DNA of 64,000 nt from Pelagibacteraceae bacterium AG-325-E23 (GTDB lineage: Bacteria > Pseudomonadota > Alphaproteobacteria > Pelagibacterales > Pelagibacteraceae): positions 1 to 64,000 of the forward strand of contig QBYG01000007.1 of assembly GCA_003282945.1 (NCBI GenBank). The letters run 5' to 3'. Made by a program: the position numbers and the translations under genes. Shown here one piece after another: positions 51,644 to 61,055 of this stretch; the first letter of the stretch is position 1, and every line of letters begins with the position of its first letter. The notes under the pieces were generated by a model. The model searched no databases, was not told the DNA's origin, and was given only the letters and a program-made list of their open reading frames with translations.

Positions 51644-52135
51644 TTAACTCTCTGGGACGAAAAGCAAGCAAAGACCATTACTACAATATCTTTTTCCACC
51701 ATCAGGCCCATCATTGAAAACATGACCATGATGAGCACCGCAGTTTGCACAAGAATATTCAGTTCTTTTCATTCCAAATGAATAATCAGTTTTTGTTACA
51801 AATACACCAGGTAGTGCCTCTGTAAAAGATGGCCAACCCGTTCCACTGTCAAATTTTTTAACAGACTCAAATAATTTTACACCACAGTTTGCACAATGAT
51901 ATGACCCTTTTCTTTTCTCGTAATTTAATTCACTAGTACCTGCACGCTCTGTACCTTCTTCAAACATTATTATTTTTTGCTCATTTGTAAGGTCAGGATT
52001 TAATATATTATATTCACTTTCATCTTTTTTTAATTTTTTTTTAAAGCCTATTATGTTGTTGGCAAAAGAAGTTAATGGATAAAATATAAAACCTAATATA
52101 GAAGCCCCAGCAATTTTCAAAAACGTTCTTTTCAC
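51644..52135 (-). CDS. msrB: Peptide-methionine (R)-S-oxide reductase, with predicted export signal
   Basis: HCANCGVKLFES..KFDSGTGWPSF...EYSCANCGAHHGHVFNDGP..KRYCSNG; N-terminal MKRTFLKIAGASILGFIFYPLTSFA. Confidence 0.95.
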   Translation of the reverse strand: MKRTFLKIAGASILGFIFYPLTSFANNIIGFKKKLKKDESEYNILNPDLTNEQKIIMFEEGTERAGTSELNYEKRKGSYHCANCGVKLFESVKKFDSGTGWPSFTEALPGVFVTKTDYSFGMKRTEYSCANCGAHHGHVFNDGPDGGKRYCSNGLCLLFVPES

Positions 52136-52151
52136 AAAAATTATTAATTAG

Positions 52152-52301
52152 TTATTTATTTTTTTTTCCAAGCTTATTTATTAAAAATAAAGCTACAGCA
52201 GTCAATAGGGCAAAAACTTCTAGTGCATGTCCGGAACCCTCAAGAATTAATTGAACAAAAATAAATATTATACAAACTACAAACCAAACTAAAATTAGCA
52301 T
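52152..52301 (-). CDS. 49-aa two-TM small protein candidate: MLILVWFVVCIIFIFVQLILEGSGHALEVFALLTAVALFLINKLGKKNK
   Basis: Not in ORF track; fills most of the 178 bp gap between fabI and msrB on the same strand. Confidence 0.55.
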   Translation of the reverse strand: MLILVWFVVCIIFIFVQLILEGSGHALEVFALLTAVALFLINKLGKKNK

Positions 52302-52313
52302 AATAACAAACTC

Positions 52314-53099
52314 TTAAGATATATTTTTTGGATCTGGCATACCTACTTTATTATATCCAGCATCGACATAGTGAATTTCACCTGTAACACCACCTGCCAT
52401 ATCACTTAGAAGATATAATGCTGAGTTTCCAACATCTAAATTATCAACATTTCTTTTTAAAAATGAATGATCAGCATTCCATTTGTATAAGAATTTGGCA
52501 TCTCCGATGGCTGATGCCGCCAAAGTCTTTATTGGACCAGCACTTATTGCGTTAACTCTTATGCCTTTAGCTCCCAAATCTCTTGCTAAGTATTTAACAC
52601 TAGATTCTAATGCTGCCTTACAAACTCCCATAACATTGTAATTAGGGATAGCTTTATTAGCCTCATAGCTAAGTGTAATCAAGCTGCCACCTTCTTTCAT
52701 AACGTTTGAAGCTTCTTTTGCAACTTCAGTAAATGAAAAGCATGAAATCAGCATACTTTTTAAAAAATTTTCTCTTGTTGTATTTAGATATTCTCCTGAA
52801 AGTTCAGATTTATCTGAAAAAGCAATTGCGTGAACAACAAAATCTATTTCTCCCCACTGAGATTTAATATCTTCAAATAATTTTACTACTTCTTCTTTTT
52901 TTTCAACATCACAACTAAATGTAACGTTAGAGTTCAGCTTTTCTGCTAAAGGAATAACTCTTTTTTTAAGAGCATCACCCAAATAAGTAAAAGCCAATTC
53001 AGCACCTGCCTCTGCTAGTTTCTGGGAAATACCCCATGCAATAGATCTTTCATTAGCAACACCCATTATCAGTCCCTTTTTACCCTTCATTAAAGACAT
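52314..53099 (-). CDS. fabI: Enoyl-ACP reductase FabI
   Basis: KKGLIMGVANERSIAWGI, SYEANKAIPNYNVMGVCKAALE. Confidence 0.97.
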   Translation of the reverse strand: MSLMKGKKGLIMGVANERSIAWGISQKLAEAGAELAFTYLGDALKKRVIPLAEKLNSNVTFSCDVEKKEEVVKLFEDIKSQWGEIDFVVHAIAFSDKSELSGEYLNTTRENFLKSMLISCFSFTEVAKEASNVMKEGGSLITLSYEANKAIPNYNVMGVCKAALESSVKYLARDLGAKGIRVNAISAGPIKTLAASAIGDAKFLYKWNADHSFLKRNVDNLDVGNSALYLLSDMAGGVTGEIHYVDAGYNKVGMPDPKNIS

Positions 53100-53101
53100 A
53101 A

Positions 53102-54313
53102 TTAGACTTTCTCAAATACTAGAGTTGCATTTGTTCCGCCAAAACCAAAACTATTAGACATGACAGTATTTAATGTTGCTTCTGTTTCTGTTTTTGCAAC
53201 TATTGGAAATTTTTTAGCCTCTTCATCCATTTCGTTAATGTTAGCTGAACCAGTAATAAAGTTATTTTTCATCATAATTAGACAATATATTGCTTCATGC
53301 ACTGATGCAGCCCCTAATGGATGACCTGATAAAGATTTAGTTGAACTAATTTTTGGAATTTCATTTCCAAAAGCCTCTTTAACAGCATTTAATTCTGTAA
53401 TATCCCCAACTGGTGTAGAGGTTCCATGAGTATTTATATAATCAATTTTATTCTTAGAAGTTGACATAGCCATTTGCATACATCTTACTGCTCCTTCGCC
53501 TGAAGGTGCTACCATATCATAACCATCTGAAGTTGCTCCATAACCAGTTAATTCTGCGTATATTTTGGCCCCTCTAGCTTTTGCATGTTCATATTCTTCT
53601 AAAACAAGTACTCCAGCGCCTCCAGCAATTACAAAACCATCTCTAGTTTTGTCATAAGCTCTTGATGCTTTCTCAGGTGTATCATTATATTTTGAAGATA
53701 ATGCAGTCATTGCATCAAACATAGCAGTCATTGCCCAGTGTATCTCTTCGCTACCACCTGCAAAAACAATATCTTGTTTTCCCATTTGGATAAGTTCCAT
53801 TGAATTTCCAATACAGTGCCCACTTGTTGCGCAGGCTGAACTCATTGTATAGTTAGTTCCTTTAATTTTAAAAGGAACAGCAAGTGTTGCTGATGCGGTA
53901 CTCGCCATAGTTCTAGGTACAATAAATGGTCCCATTAATTTTGGAGTTTTTGCTCTAGTTTTGTCAGCTGCTAAAATAACATTTTCGATTGAGGGTCCAC
54001 CTGAACCCATAACAATTCCTGTTTTAAAATTACTTACATCGCTCTCTTCTAATCCTGAGTCTTCAATTGCCTCTTTCATTGCAATATAATTGTAAGCAGA
54101 TCCTGAACCCATAAATCTAATTGTTTTTCTATCTATGTGATCTTCAAGTTTTATATTAGGCTTTCCATGAATATGACTTTTAAGATTATGTTCTTTATAT
54201 TCTTCCGAAAAAGAAATTCCTGATTTAGTATTTAATAAAGATTGGTGAACTTCTTCTTGATTATTGCCAAGACATGAAACAATTCCCAAACCTGTGATTA
54301 CTACTCTTCTCAT
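53102..54313 (-). CDS. fabB: Beta-ketoacyl-ACP synthase I
   Basis: [58 protein letters not shown]. Confidence 0.97.
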   Translation of the reverse strand: MRRVVITGLGIVSCLGNNQEEVHQSLLNTKSGISFSEEYKEHNLKSHIHGKPNIKLEDHIDRKTIRFMGSGSAYNYIAMKEAIEDSGLEESDVSNFKTGIVMGSGGPSIENVILAADKTRAKTPKLMGPFIVPRTMASTASATLAVPFKIKGTNYTMSSACATSGHCIGNSMELIQMGKQDIVFAGGSEEIHWAMTAMFDAMTALSSKYNDTPEKASRAYDKTRDGFVIAGGAGVLVLEEYEHAKARGAKIYAELTGYGATSDGYDMVAPSGEGAVRCMQMAMSTSKNKIDYINTHGTSTPVGDITELNAVKEAFGNEIPKISSTKSLSGHPLGAASVHEAIYCLIMMKNNFITGSANINEMDEEAKKFPIVAKTETEATLNTVMSNSFGFGGTNATLVFEKV

Positions 54314-54813
54314 TATTTAAATAATCCTACTTTTAAACTCTCTGCAGAGTATATTTTTTTGTCATCAGCAAGAAGAATACCATTTGCAAGCCCAACCGTT
54401 GTTTCACCTTTAATTAATATTCTTTTCATATCAATAATATATGTTGCCATTTTGACATTTTTTAAAACTTCCCCTGTAAATTTTACAGTACTAACCCCCA
54501 AAGCCCTTCCTCTTCCAGGATTTCCAAGCCATCCTAAGTAAAATCCAACTAACTGCCACATGGCATCTAGGCCCAAACAACCTGGCATTACTGGATCATC
54601 TTTAAAGTGACAATCAAAAAACCATAAATCATCTTTAATATCAAGTTCAGCTTTCATAATTCCTTTATTAAAAGCACCATTTTTTTCACTTATTTCAGTT
54701 ATTCTATCAAACATTAGCATTGGAGGAGAAGGTAATTTTGCGTTGCCTGGGCCAAAAAGGTCGCCATTTGCGCAGCTTATTAGCTCATCATAATTAAAGG
54801 AACTTTTTTTCAT
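54313..54813 (-). CDS. fabA: 3-hydroxydecanoyl-ACP dehydratase/isomerase
   Basis: [48 protein letters not shown]. Confidence 0.97.
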   Translation of the reverse strand: MKKSSFNYDELISCANGDLFGPGNAKLPSPPMLMFDRITEISEKNGAFNKGIMKAELDIKDDLWFFDCHFKDDPVMPGCLGLDAMWQLVGFYLGWLGNPGRGRALGVSTVKFTGEVLKNVKMATYIIDMKRILIKGETTVGLANGILLADDKKIYSAESLKVGLFK

Positions 54814-54885
54814 TATTATGTAACCTTATTACTTGATTTAAGCACATTATAATATAATTTTTCTCTATAATTATTGTAATTAGTA

Positions 54886-55302
54886 ATGACTTACGATCCA
54901 AAATACGAAAATAAATTAAGAGAATCTGGTTTAAGACCAACCAAACAAAGAATAAAAATTTGCGAGGTTCTATTTGATTCAACCGAAACGTTTCATTTTA
55001 CCATTAAAGATTTAGTTAAAATCATTGAAAATCAAGCAAATATTAAGGTTTCTCTCGCAACTGTCTATAATACTGTTCATGCTTTTAATAAAAAGGGATA
55101 TCTAAAAGAAATACCAATAAACTCATCTCAAAGTTACTATGATACAAACATAAGCCATCATCATCATTTCTTTGACGAAGATGAGAATAAATTGATTGAT
55201 ATAGATCAAAACGATGTTGATGAAGTAATGATCAAAAAAACAATACCTGGCAAAAAGATTAAATCTATAGAAGTCATAGCTAAAATTGTAACTGATAACT
55301 AA
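54886..55302 (+). CDS. irr: Fur-family iron response regulator Irr-like
   Basis: LRPTKQRIKICEVLF, VSLATVYNTVHAFNKKGYLKEI, NISHHHHFFDEDEN (His cluster); divergent to fabA-fabB-fabI. Confidence 0.85.
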   Translation: MTYDPKYENKLRESGLRPTKQRIKICEVLFDSTETFHFTIKDLVKIIENQANIKVSLATVYNTVHAFNKKGYLKEIPINSSQSYYDTNISHHHHFFDEDENKLIDIDQNDVDEVMIKKTIPGKKIKSIEVIAKIVTDN

Positions 55303-55363
55303 TCTCAAAAATAATTCATTAATATCAGTTATTTACAACATACATTAAAATCATTCTAATCTG

Positions 55364-55393
55364 TTGACATATTTTTTAGAGACATTATATACA
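55364..55393 (+). promoter_or_regulatory. Strong sigma70-like promoter TTGACA with TATATA/TATACA -10, about 9 nt from the ATG
   Basis: Consensus -35 TTGACA at 55364-55369; TATATA 55386-55391 (N16) or TATACA 55388-55393 (N18); ATG at 55402. Confidence 0.65.
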
Positions 55394-55401
55394 GATTAAC
55401 C

Positions 55402-55929
55402 ATGATGATCCCAGAAGTTACATTTAAAACAAGAGTAGGAGACAATGAAATCCTAGGTGGAGCCTGTGCAATAGGTGGAGAATGGAAAAATATTACAACA
55501 AATGAGTTGTTCAAAAATAAAAAGATAGTTTTATTTTCATTGCCTGGTGCATTTACGCCTACTTGTTCTTCACAACAGTTACCTGGTTACGAAATTAAAT
55601 ACGAAGAGTTAAAAAAATATGTAGATGAAGTTTATTGTTTATCAGTAAATGACGCATTTGTTATGAATGCTTGGTTTAAGGATCAAAAAATATCAAAAGT
55701 AAAACCAATTGGAGATGGAGAGGGTAAATTTACTGAAGGTATGGGAATGCTTGTTAAAAAACCTAAGCAGGGGTTTGGTTCAAGATCATGGAGATATTCT
55801 GCACTAATTGACAACTGTACTGTAGTTAAAAAATTTGTTGAAGAAGGAAAAAATGACGAAAGTAAAGACGGAGATCCTTTTACGATAAGTGATGTAGATA
55901 CTATGCTTAATTATTTAAAAAATAATTAA
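55402..55929 (+). CDS. Peroxiredoxin (Prx5/redoxin type)
   Basis: KIVLFSLPGAFTPTCSSQQLPGYE, SVNDAFVMNAWFKDQ. Confidence 0.95.
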   Translation: MMIPEVTFKTRVGDNEILGGACAIGGEWKNITTNELFKNKKIVLFSLPGAFTPTCSSQQLPGYEIKYEELKKYVDEVYCLSVNDAFVMNAWFKDQKISKVKPIGDGEGKFTEGMGMLVKKPKQGFGSRSWRYSALIDNCTVVKKFVEEGKNDESKDGDPFTISDVDTMLNYLKNN

Positions 55930-56378
55930 TTCGTAATTCCCCAAATATTATTATCTTTTTTAATCCAACCTGAATAATCGCCTGTTTTAATATTACACCA
56001 TTTTTGCTCACATTTAATAACCTTCAAAAGACGACCTTGGTCTAATTTAGCTAATGGTTTTGAATATTTTGTTGGTTTTTTAAATAGAATTTTTTCATTT
56101 ATAGAAATTAATGAGCGAGAAGGTCTAAGTTGAGAAACATGAATCCAGCCACTATTTTTTTTATGATCAATAACTCTTCTGAAATTTTCTTTTTTATCAA
56201 TTACTTTTAGAGGTAATTCTATCTTTCTATAAACATATTTAATTGGATAATCAAAGCTAGGACCATATCTAACATTTACTTTTTTATTTTTTAACATTAA
56301 AAAATAATTATTTTCTTCAGCGATCGACGAAATTGGCAAAAGAAAAAGGAAGACTATTAAATATTTTCGCATATGCAT
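55926..56378 (-). CDS. Secreted SH3-domain protein
   Basis: Signal peptide; KKVNVRYGPSFDYPIKYVYRK and WCNIKTGDYSGWIKKDNIWG repeats. Confidence 0.85.
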   Translation of the reverse strand: MHMRKYLIVFLFLLPISSIAEENNYFLMLKNKKVNVRYGPSFDYPIKYVYRKIELPLKVIDKKENFRRVIDHKKNSGWIHVSQLRPSRSLISINEKILFKKPTKYSKPLAKLDQGRLLKVIKCEQKWCNIKTGDYSGWIKKDNNIWGITN

Positions 56379-57106
56379 CCTTTTCTTTTTTTAAATAATA
56401 CTTTTCTAAATTTAAGATTTAACAAATCTATAATTAAAATATGTGAATTTAAATTCTTACCAACATTTAAAATTGCCTTCAAAACCTCATTAGCTTGTAG
56501 GCTCCCTGTAATAATTGCTGTCGATCCTAATATACCATCGGTTTCACAATCCAGAACTCCTTCAGATGGCTCCCCTTGGTAAAAACATTTTAAACAGGGG
56601 CTTTTTTTTAAATTAAAATCAAATGTAAAAATATGCCCTTCAAATTTACTTATAGCTCCAATTATAAGTTTTTTTTTATATTTTAGTGAAAATTTATTTA
56701 AAAGGAATTTTGCTTTAAAGTTATCTGTACCATCAACAATTATATCATACAGTTTTAAAATTTTTCCTAGATTTTTATCTTCTGCTTTATCTCTGTAAAT
56801 TTTTACTTTTACATTTTTATTAATTTTACTAATTTTTTTTTTTAAAATACTTACCTTATATTTTCCAACGTCATCAGAAGTGAAAATAACTTGTCGATGT
56901 ATATTTGATATACTAACCTTGTCATGATCCATTATCCCTATTTCACCAACGCCTGCACGAGAAAGTAAATCAATAACTGGTGTCCCTAAGCCACCACATC
57001 CAACGACTAGAACTTTGGAACTATGAATTTTTTTTTGACCTAAAATTCCAACTTTTTTTAAAACAATCTGTCTTGAATAGCGCTCTAGGTCTTTATTGTT
57101 AAACAT
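56357..57106 (-). CDS. ThiF/MoeB/HesA family adenylyltransferase
   Basis: ERYSRQIVLKKVGILGQKKI, VLVVGCGGLGTPVIDLLSRAGVGEIGIMDHD, DGTDNFKAKFLLN. Confidence 0.94.
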   Translation of the reverse strand: MFNNKDLERYSRQIVLKKVGILGQKKIHSSKVLVVGCGGLGTPVIDLLSRAGVGEIGIMDHDKVSISNIHRQVIFTSDDVGKYKVSILKKKISKINKNVKVKIYRDKAEDKNLGKILKLYDIIVDGTDNFKAKFLLNKFSLKYKKKLIIGAISKFEGHIFTFDFNLKKSPCLKCFYQGEPSEGVLDCETDGILGSTAIITGSLQANEVLKAILNVGKNLNSHILIIDLLNLKFRKVLFKKRKGCICENI

Positions 57107-57109
57107 TTA

Positions 57110-57547
57110 CTATTTACCAGTAGATCCAAATCCTCCAGACCCTCTAATTGTCTCTGGCAATTCATTTGTTTCTTCAATTTCTACTTTTAAAATAGGCATC
57201 AAAACCATTTGAGCAACTCTATCTTCATCATTTACAGTAAATTCATTTTTACCATGATTAAATAAAATAATTTTTAGTTCTCCTCTATAATCGCTATCAA
57301 TTGTACCTGGTGTATTAAGTACACTAATGCTTGATTTTGCGGCAAGACCAGATCTTGGTCTAATTTGAACCTCTGTATCTTCAGGAATTGCAATTGCAAT
57401 CCCTGTTGGTATCAATTTAGACTCATTTGGTTTGATTGTTATAGGTTCATTTAAGCACGCCATTAGATCCATGCCTGAAGATCCATCAGTTTTATAACTT
57501 GGAAGTTTGGCTTTTTGGTTAAGTCTCTTAAATAGAACTTTTACCAT
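57110..57547 (-). CDS. dut: dUTP diphosphatase
   Basis: SSGMDLMACL, IRPRSGLAAKSSISVLNTPGTIDSDYRGEL, RGSGGFGSTGK. Confidence 0.98.
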   Translation of the reverse strand: MVKVLFKRLNQKAKLPSYKTDGSSGMDLMACLNEPITIKPNESKLIPTGIAIAIPEDTEVQIRPRSGLAAKSSISVLNTPGTIDSDYRGELKIILFNHGKNEFTVNDEDRVAQMVLMPILKVEIEETNELPETIRGSGGFGSTGK

Positions 57548-57550
57548 TAG

Positions 57551-58741
57551 CTAATTAAGCTCAGAGATAACTCTATCAACTATCTCAGATGCTATTAAAG
57601 ATTTTTTTTTCTTTAATAATTTTTCAGTTTCTTTATTTTTATAAAATATAGAAACTTCATTATCATCAGAGTCAAAACCTATTGTTTTATCGGAAATATC
57701 ATTTGCAATAATCCAATCACAATTTTTTTGGTCTAATTTTTTTTTTGAATTAATCTCAATATCTTGAGATTCAGCTGCAAATCCAATTGTAATTTTTGGT
57801 CTAAGAGAATTATGATTTGATATATTAGATAAAATATCAATATTTTTTTCTAATTTAAGATCAAAATTTTCATTTTTTTTTATTTTTTCACTTTTAATTT
57901 CTTTCACTTTAAAATCAGCTACAGCTGCATTAAAAATAGCAACATCTGCTGGGAGATTACCAAGAGTTTCTCTGAACATTTCTTCCGCCGTTTTAACTGA
58001 AATAAATTTTACTCCTTCAACTGGGTCTAAATTTGTTTCTCCAGAAATAAGTGTTGTTTCAAAACCATTATCTCTTAATGATTTTGCAATTTCATAACCT
58101 TGTTTTCCACTTGATTTATTAGTTATATATCTTACTGGATCTATAAACTCTTTAGTAGGACCAGCTGTAACTAAAGCTTTATATTTTTTATTGCTCTCAA
58201 TATTCTTAAAATAATTTTCTATACATTTTAAGATGTATGTGGGTTCTGACATTTTTCCTTTTCCATATTCTCCACAAGCCATATCCCCAATTTCAGGGCC
58301 AATTATCTTATATCCATAACTTCTTAATTTTAATAAGTTATCTTTGGTTGATTGATGTTCCCACATTCTTACATTCATAGCAGGTACTAAAAATACTTGT
58401 TTGTTCGATGCTAAAACTACAGTGCTGGCAAGGTCATCTGTTAGACCATAGCTTAGTTTTGAGATTGTATTAGCTGTTGCTGGTACAATTAAAATTAAAT
58501 CGGCCCATCTAGAAAGCGAAATATGATCCATTTCTGCCTCATTTTCTGCACTAAATATGTCCTCATATACTTTCTCTTGAGATAGCGATGAAATAGACAA
58601 AGGTGTTACAAAGTTTTTACCACTCTTTGTAAGTATTGTTTTAACACTTACATCTCTTTTTTTTAAACCTCTAATTACTTCTAGGCTTTTGTAAGCAGAT
58701 ATTCCACCACATATAATTAGAAGTATTTTTTTATTTTTCAT
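57551..58741 (-). CDS. coaBC: Bifunctional phosphopantothenoylcysteine decarboxylase/synthetase
   Basis: ICGGISAYKSLEVIRGL, VPAMNVRMWEHQ, TAGPTKEFIDPVRYITNKSSGKQGY. Confidence 0.97.
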   Translation of the reverse strand: MKNKKILLIICGGISAYKSLEVIRGLKKRDVSVKTILTKSGKNFVTPLSISSLSQEKVYEDIFSAENEAEMDHISLSRWADLILIVPATANTISKLSYGLTDDLASTVVLASNKQVFLVPAMNVRMWEHQSTKDNLLKLRSYGYKIIGPEIGDMACGEYGKGKMSEPTYILKCIENYFKNIESNKKYKALVTAGPTKEFIDPVRYITNKSSGKQGYEIAKSLRDNGFETTLISGETNLDPVEGVKFISVKTAEEMFRETLGNLPADVAIFNAAVADFKVKEIKSEKIKKNENFDLKLEKNIDILSNISNHNSLRPKITIGFAAESQDIEINSKKKLDQKNCDWIIANDISDKTIGFDSDDNEVSIFYKNKETEKLLKKKKSLIASEIVDRVISELN

Positions 58742-58749
58742 GAGAAGAA

Positions 58750-60318
58750 TTAAAATACCAATAGAGTTAAAATTACAAGAGATAATAAACCAATAATTGA
58801 TTGATTTCTAAATGACTTCATCTCTTCTTTTTTAGTATTTAATTCGTTATATGAGTTTGAATTTTGGGGTATTTGACCACTTGCGAGGAAATTAAGTGCT
58901 TGGTTTGCTTTATCCATTACTTCAGGTAAATTTGGAAGACGCTTTAATACTTCTACAGAGTCTTTCAATGTTTCATTTATTGAATTAATAGGATCTTTAG
59001 TTTCTTTTAACCATTTTTCTAAAACAGGTTTTGATGTTTCCCATATATTTGTTTCAGGGTTTAATCTTCTTGCAACTCCTTCAACTACTACCATTGTTTT
59101 TTGTAACATAAGTAACTGAGGTTGAGTCTGCATATTAAATTTTTCAGTAACATCAAAAAGTTGTTTTAAAAGTTTGCCACCTGAAATATTTTTTATGGAG
59201 TGTCCAAAAATTGGTTCACCAATTGATCTTAATGCTTGAGCAAGATCATTGACAGGTACATTCTTTGGAACTAGGCCTGCTGCAAGATGAACTTCTGCAA
59301 CTTTCTTGTAATCTCTCTGTATAAAACCAAATAAAATCTCAGCTAAAAATCTCTTACTTATATTATCTAGTCTTCCCATAATTCCAAAATCTATAGGAAC
59401 AATTTGACCACTTTCATTTACAAAAATATTTCCCTGATGCATATCTGCATGAAAAAAGCCATCTCTTACTGCGTGTCTTAAAAAATGTTGAATAATATCA
59501 GAGGCAATTTTTTTTGTATCAATTGATCTTTTCTCTAGTTCCTCGGTTTCTCTAATTGACACTCCATCAATCCAATCAAGTGTCATTATATTTTCACTTG
59601 TATAATCCCAATAAATCTTAGGAACCTCAAAACCTACATCATTTTTGGTATTTTCCGCATATTCATTGGCTGCAGCTGCCTCAAATCTTAAATCCATTTC
59701 AAGACTAGTAATTTCTTTCAATAAAAAAACTACCTCAACCAACTTTAATCTTTTAGTTTTTTTTATTAATGACTCAATAATAAATGCAAAAAGCATCAAA
59801 GCATCTACTTCTTCATTAAAAATCTTTTTAATATCTGGTCTTAATATTTTTATTGCTACGTTTTTAATAACTCCATCATCATTTATTTGAGCTTTGTGTA
59901 CTTGAGCAATAGAGGCAGCTGCAACTGGTTCACTAATATTAATTATTGAATTATATAGTTCATCACCTAAATCTTTTCTAATCATTTCTTTTGCTTTTGA
60001 TTGTGAAAAAGGTGGAAGCTTGTCTTGTAAATTTTCTAATTCCTTCGATAGTTTATCGCCTATTATATCTGGTCTCGTAGCTAAGAATTGCCCTAACTTT
60101 ATAAATGTTGTACCCATAGATGCTAGGGAATTTGATAATTTTTCACCTTCATTTAAATTGTCGAATGATTCATTTTTTTTTGTAAAAGAAAAAGAAAGTA
60201 ATTTAAATATTACGCTTACTAATAAAGGTGGTTTATTAAATTTCGATACAATATTTAAAGCATCAGATTTAGCGAGTTTTCTGCCCAATTTAAATAAAGT
60301 TAATAACCTTTTAAACAT
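58750..60318 (-). CDS. ubiB: ABC1/AarF family ubiquinone biosynthesis protein UbiB (start trimmed from 60330)
   Basis: LGTTFIKLGQ-like MGTTFIKLGQFLATRPDIIG, AAASIAQVHKA, HADMHQGNIFV, PIDFGIMG; C-terminal TM. Confidence 0.96.
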   Translation of the reverse strand: MFKRLLTLFKLGRKLAKSDALNIVSKFNKPPLLVSVIFKLLSFSFTKKNESFDNLNEGEKLSNSLASMGTTFIKLGQFLATRPDIIGDKLSKELENLQDKLPPFSQSKAKEMIRKDLGDELYNSIINISEPVAAASIAQVHKAQINDDGVIKNVAIKILRPDIKKIFNEEVDALMLFAFIIESLIKKTKRLKLVEVVFLLKEITSLEMDLRFEAAAANEYAENTKNDVGFEVPKIYWDYTSENIMTLDWIDGVSIRETEELEKRSIDTKKIASDIIQHFLRHAVRDGFFHADMHQGNIFVNESGQIVPIDFGIMGRLDNISKRFLAEILFGFIQRDYKKVAEVHLAAGLVPKNVPVNDLAQALRSIGEPIFGHSIKNISGGKLLKQLFDVTEKFNMQTQPQLLMLQKTMVVVEGVARRLNPETNIWETSKPVLEKWLKETKDPINSINETLKDSVEVLKRLPNLPEVMDKANQALNFLASGQIPQNSNSYNELNTKKEEMKSFRNQSIIGLLSLVILTLLVF

Positions 60319-61022
60319 TATATTTTCCAACCAGAATGAATAGCTACTATTCCGCCAGATAAATTTCTATATGAACAATTTTTAAAATTATTTTTTTTCA
60401 TTAGATCGATTAATTCTTCCTGATTAACAAATTCCTCTATACTCTTTGTCAAATATTCATAAGGTTGTTTATCCCCAACAATTGCTTTTCCTATTTGAGG
60501 AATTAATTTTGAGTAATTTTTGTATAAAAAATCCAAATTGGAATTTTGAATTTTTGAAAATTCTAAACACATATATCTTCCACCAGGTTTAAGTACTCTG
60601 TAGGCTTCTGATAAGGATTTATCTAAATTTTTTGTATTTCGTAAACCAAAACTAATTGTATAAAAATCAAAAGTGTCATTTTTGAATGGCAACTTTTCTG
60701 CCTCTGCAACAACCCATTTTATATTTTTATACTTACTTAGCCTTTTTTTACCTTTTTCAATCATTTTCTCGTTCGAGTCTGATGAGGTAATTTCTCCATT
60801 TTTCTCTGTATAATCTAAAAATAATTTTCCAAGATCGCCTGTTCCACACGCAACATCCAAATACATTTTGTCTTTTGCTGGACCCATCCAATTCATAAGG
60901 TTTTTTTTCCAGAGCCTGTGAATTCCAAATGACATAAAATCATTCATCAAATCATATTTATCGTAAACTTTATTAAATACCCCTTCGACAAGTCCTGCTT
61001 TATTTTGAAGATTTTGTTGCAT
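60318..61022 (-). CDS. ubiE: Ubiquinone/menaquinone methyltransferase UbiE
   Basis: VFNKVYDKYDLMNDFMSFGIHRLWK, LDVACGTGDL, FGLRNTKNLDKSL..LKPGG. Confidence 0.97.
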   Translation of the reverse strand: MQQNLQNKAGLVEGVFNKVYDKYDLMNDFMSFGIHRLWKKNLMNWMGPAKDKMYLDVACGTGDLGKLFLDYTEKNGEITSSDSNEKMIEKGKKRLSKYKNIKWVVAEAEKLPFKNDTFDFYTISFGLRNTKNLDKSLSEAYRVLKPGGRYMCLEFSKIQNSNLDFLYKNYSKLIPQIGKAIVGDKQPYEYLTKSIEEFVNQEELIDLMKKNNFKNCSYRNLSGGIVAIHSGWKI

Positions 61023-61055
61023 ATAAAATATATTAAAACATTAATATAGTATTAA

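Noticed and set aside
54814-54885. ICE/iron-box-like motif between fabA and irr
   Set aside because: The region is AT-rich with TATAAT-like runs, but I found no convincing TTTAGAA-type palindrome.
60156-60180. ATTGTCGAATGATT shared with the nusA leader (44720-44733)
   Set aside because: Single short match inside ubiB coding sequence; expected by chance in AT-rich DNA.
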